Assembly (NCBI GenBank): GCA_003164255.1
Contig: PLST01000229.1
Location: forward strand, 1-7,229
Direction of reading: 5' to 3'
DNA: 7,229 nt
From: Acidobacteriaceae bacterium
GTDB taxonomy: Bacteria > Acidobacteriota > Terriglobia > Terriglobales > Acidobacteriaceae
Shown piece by piece: positions 5,267 through 7,229 of this stretch (the stretch's first letter is position 1; each line of letters starts with the position of its first letter). Position numbers and translations under genes: made by a program. The notes under the pieces were generated by a model that did no database searches, was not told where the DNA came from, and saw nothing but the letters and a program-made list of their open reading frames with translations.

Positions 5267-6136
5267 ATGCGTTTGAAGTGGATTCTTCCCCTTGCTATCT
5301 TCCCCATCGCGGCCTGCTCGGCGCTGCTCTCCGCGCAACAGGCGCCCACTCCCGTGGGCGAGAATCCTCCTGTCGAAGAGAACTTCATCGTCACCAGCGA
5401 CGTCACCTACACCCAGGGAATCAACGGACCGCTCAAGGCTGACGTCTACATTCCCATGAGCCCGGGCCTTCATCCCGGTATCGTCTTCATCCACGGCGGC
5501 GGATGGGTCAGCGGCAATCGCAACCAGATGATCAAGGTGATCAAGGCGATGGCTGACGCAGGCTACGTCGGCTTCACCATCGATTACGATCTCGGCAAAT
5601 CTACATTTCCCGGAGCGCTTAACGAGTCTCTTGCGGCCGTCCGGTTCTTCCGCGCACATGCGGCCGAGTACCATCTCGATCCTTTCCGCATTGCCGTTGC
5701 GGGCAGCTCGGCTGGCGGTGAGCTGGCCGCACTTGTAGGCCTGGCCCAGGGAGATACTGCCTCCCACGTCGAGGCGGCGATCGTCTTCAACGGCGCCCTC
5801 GACCTCACCTTGCCCGATCCCAAAACTTCGCTGCCGTCTGTCGTAACCATCTACCTCGGAGGGCAATGCGAATCCATCATGGAGACATGCAAGGCCGCGT
5901 CCCCGCAGTTTCAGGTGCATGCGGGTGCGCCGCCGTTTTACGTTGGCCATGGCGACCAGGATCAGTCCGTCCCCTTCGTGCAGGCCGTCGCCTTCACCAA
6001 TGCCCTCAAAGCGGCGGGCGTACCTGTCGAGTTCTTTCAGGCCAACGGCGGCAAGCACACCTACTGGTCCGATCCCCGCTTCTACTCAGCAAACCTCGAC
6101 GCCATCAAAGCGTTCCTCGCGCTGCACCTCAAGTGA
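5267..6136 (+). CDS. Exported alpha/beta-hydrolase (esterase/lipase-like)
   Basis: This 289-residue hydrolase of the BD-FAE/HSL-like group probably cleaves ester bonds outside the cytoplasm; its substrate is unknown. The N-terminus is a signal sequence (basic MRLK, hydrophobic core 5-22). Cleavage may be by signal peptidase I near SAQQ (22-25), or by lipoprotein signal peptidase at IAAC, Cys17. The oxyanion motif HGGGW is at 76-80, the nucleophile elbow GSSAG at 146-150 (Ser148), the acid probably Asp232 in HGDQDQSVP (228-236), and the histidine His264 in GGKHTYW. Two cysteines (201 and 208) in the loop after YLGG could form a disulfide, which fits export. The start at 5267 has GAGG at 5254-5257. 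A perfect TTGACA (5218-5223) lies upstream, but only a poor -10 (CAGCAT, 5241) follows, so its own promoter is possible, not proven. Confidence 0.88.
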   Translation: MRLKWILPLAIFPIAACSALLSAQQAPTPVGENPPVEENFIVTSDVTYTQGINGPLKADVYIPMSPGLHPGIVFIHGGGWVSGNRNQMIKVIKAMADAGYVGFTIDYDLGKSTFPGALNESLAAVRFFRAHAAEYHLDPFRIAVAGSSAGGELAALVGLAQGDTASHVEAAIVFNGALDLTLPDPKTSLPSVVTIYLGGQCESIMETCKAASPQFQVHAGAPPFYVGHGDQDQSVPFVQAVAFTNALKAAGVPVEFFQANGGKHTYWSDPRFYSANLDAIKAFLALHLK

Positions 6137-6230
6137 AATCAATCAACTCTTGACGCAACCCCGCGCCCCTGCCTGTTTCTCCAATTTTCAACGCCGCGCA
6201 GTCTCGCTTGCGGGTACACTGTTGGCTGAC

Positions 6231-6237
6231 AGGAGGT
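6231..6237 (+). promoter_or_regulatory. Ribosome binding site that sets the AIM24-family start
   Basis: AGGAGGT is the strongest Shine-Dalgarno match in the window and sits six bases before ATG 6244. It rules out the in-frame upstream start near 6208, which would place this site inside the coding region. TACACT at 6215-6220 could be a -10 box, but no -35 was found. Confidence 0.8.
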
Positions 6238-6243
6238 CTTGCT

Positions 6244-7017
6244 ATGCAAGCCAGGATTCAGGGCACCACCATGCCCGTACTCGACGTTCTACTCGACCCC
6301 AACGAGAGCGTGTACTCCGAGAGCGGGGAGCTCTCCTGGATGACCGGCTCCATCCAGATGCAAACCCACACCCAGATGGGTGGGGGCGGTGGCATCTTCG
6401 GCGTGCTCAAGCGTGTCGCCGGCGGCGGCAGCATCTTCATGACCGAGTATCGCGCCATCCAGTATCCCGGCGAGGTCTCCTTCGCCGCCAAGATGCCCGG
6501 CCACATTGTTCCCGTCGAACTGGGCAACGGTCCCGAGTACATGGTCCACCGTCATGGCTTCCTCTGCGCCACGCCCCAGGTCACCATCGGAGTTGGCTTC
6601 CAGCAGTCACTCGGCGCCGGCATCTTCGGCGGCGATGGCTTCCTCCTGCAGAAAGTCGGTGGCGTGGGAACCGCGTGGCTCGAGCTCAGCGGTGAACTCG
6701 TCGTCAAGAATCTCGCCCCTGGTGAAACCCTGCGCGTGCATCCCGGCCACGTGGGAGCATTCCAATCCTCGGTCGCCTTCCAGATCACCATGGTTCCGGG
6801 CATTAAGAACATGATCTTCGGTGGCGACGGCCTGTTCCTCGCCGTGCTCACCGGCCCCGGCGCGGTGTGGCTGCAAACCTTACCCATCTCCCGGCTCGCA
6901 CACCAGATCAGCGAATATTTGCCCAAGGCTGAGGCGCGTCAAAACACCACGGCTGCCGGCCTTGGTGGCGGATTGCTGGGTGGAGTGATCGGTTCAATTC
7001 TTGACGGCAATCAGTAG
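6244..7017 (+). CDS. AIM24 / TIGR00266 family protein
   Basis: This 257-residue protein belongs to the AIM24 family (formerly DUF124, TIGR00266), a beta-rich, tryptophan-RNA-binding-attenuator-like fold of unsettled function; the yeast namesake affects mitochondrial inner-membrane organisation. Family features are the N-terminal SESGELSWMTGSIQMQT (25-41), the glycine-rich segment GGGGGIFGVLKRVAGGGSIFMTEY (46-69), PGHIVPVEL (85-93), the GIFGGDGFLLQKVGGVGTAWLELSG segment (126-150), LAPGETLRVHPGHVGAF (157-173) and IFGGDGLFLAVLTGPGAVWLQTLPISRLA (191-219). The repeated FGGDG (128-132 and 192-196) marks internally similar halves. There is no signal peptide. The tail (239-254, GLGGGLLGGVIGSILD) has a glycine-zipper pattern that may contact membrane. 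The gene follows the hydrolase after 107 bases and may be transcribed separately. Confidence 0.91.
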   Translation: MQARIQGTTMPVLDVLLDPNESVYSESGELSWMTGSIQMQTHTQMGGGGGIFGVLKRVAGGGSIFMTEYRAIQYPGEVSFAAKMPGHIVPVELGNGPEYMVHRHGFLCATPQVTIGVGFQQSLGAGIFGGDGFLLQKVGGVGTAWLELSGELVVKNLAPGETLRVHPGHVGAFQSSVAFQITMVPGIKNMIFGGDGLFLAVLTGPGAVWLQTLPISRLAHQISEYLPKAEARQNTTAAGLGGGLLGGVIGSILDGNQ

Positions 7018-7149
7018 AGCAAAACAGCCGCCGCCCCGATGCTCTTCGCGAGCAGCTTGACTCGTCCAGGCGCGTCACGTCCAGAGATGAACCCATCGGG
7101 GATCGTCTGATCGCGTTAAAGCATTTTTGCATTTACCGTAGACCGGCTT

Positions 7150-7183
7150 TGAAAGGGCACGGCTTTAGCCGTGCCGCAAAATG
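7150..7183 (+). repeat. Intact copy of a palindromic intergenic repeat
   Basis: GGCACGGC (7156-7163) and GCCGTGCC (7168-7175) form a perfect 8-bp stem around a TTTA loop, preceded by GAAAG and followed by GCAAAATG. It matches the degenerate element at 3462-3500. It is the main structured element in the 212 gene-free bases after the AIM24-family gene; a 5-bp hairpin TGCTC/GAGCA at 7040-7054 is the only other one seen. It is likely a dispersed REP-like element and could also act as a terminator, although no T-run follows. Confidence 0.68.
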
Positions 7184-7229
7184 CCAATAAAATCAATGGG
7201 CTTTAGTGTCTGCGTGAGTACCGCTGACT

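Noticed and set aside
5240..6058. Reverse-strand open frame of 272 codons opposite the hydrolase
   Set aside because: The forward frame has a full catalytic triad and signal sequence; the reverse product is Arg/Gly/Asp-rich without structure.
5919..6695. Forward open frame of 258 codons bridging hydrolase and AIM24 genes
   Set aside because: It is an Arg/Pro/Ser-rich out-of-frame translation overlapping two well-supported genes.

Overview
The window looks like chromosomal DNA from a GC-rich member of the Acidobacteriota (Terriglobia-like). This rests on three things: a strong C preference at third codon positions, menaquinone synthesis by the futalosine route (MqnD), and two intergenic copies of a palindromic element built on GGCACGGC-TTTA-GCCGTGCC, which I associate with that group from memory. 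The placement is an inference. All genes I accept are on the + strand. I see no mobile element, tRNA, rRNA, CRISPR array or phage gene.

Left part (1-2268): a probable cofactor and housekeeping operon. It holds the 3' end of an unidentified gene, then cutA, a 54-residue single-membrane-segment protein, bioY (biotin uptake S-component) and mqnD (menaquinone synthesis). Spacings run from an 8-base overlap to about 50 bases. A long two-tier hairpin without a U-tract follows mqnD and probably marks the end of the transcript.

Middle part (2269-3748): a stand-alone gene for a receiver-GGDEF protein. Its receiver lacks the Mg-binding acidic pair and its GGDEF motif reads GKDEF, but the RxxD c-di-GMP inhibitory site and the guanine-contact positions remain. 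It looks more like a nucleotide-binding effector than a normal phosphorylation-switched diguanylate cyclase. About 360 bases without a gene follow, holding a degenerate palindromic repeat, two small hairpins and a possible promoter.

Right part (3749-7229): an ECF sigma factor overlaps by 4 bases its membrane-bound RskA-type anti-sigma factor, forming a transcriptional stress-response pair. The anti-sigma gene ends inside a diverged 19-bp tandem duplication. An exported alpha/beta-hydrolase (esterase-like) and an AIM24/TIGR00266-family protein follow, each with its own ribosome binding site. A second, intact copy of the palindromic repeat lies near the right edge.

No wholly new system stands out. 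The most noteworthy items are the degenerate REC-GGDEF protein, the paired palindromic repeats, the post-mqnD hairpin and the tandem duplication in which every difference is a transition.
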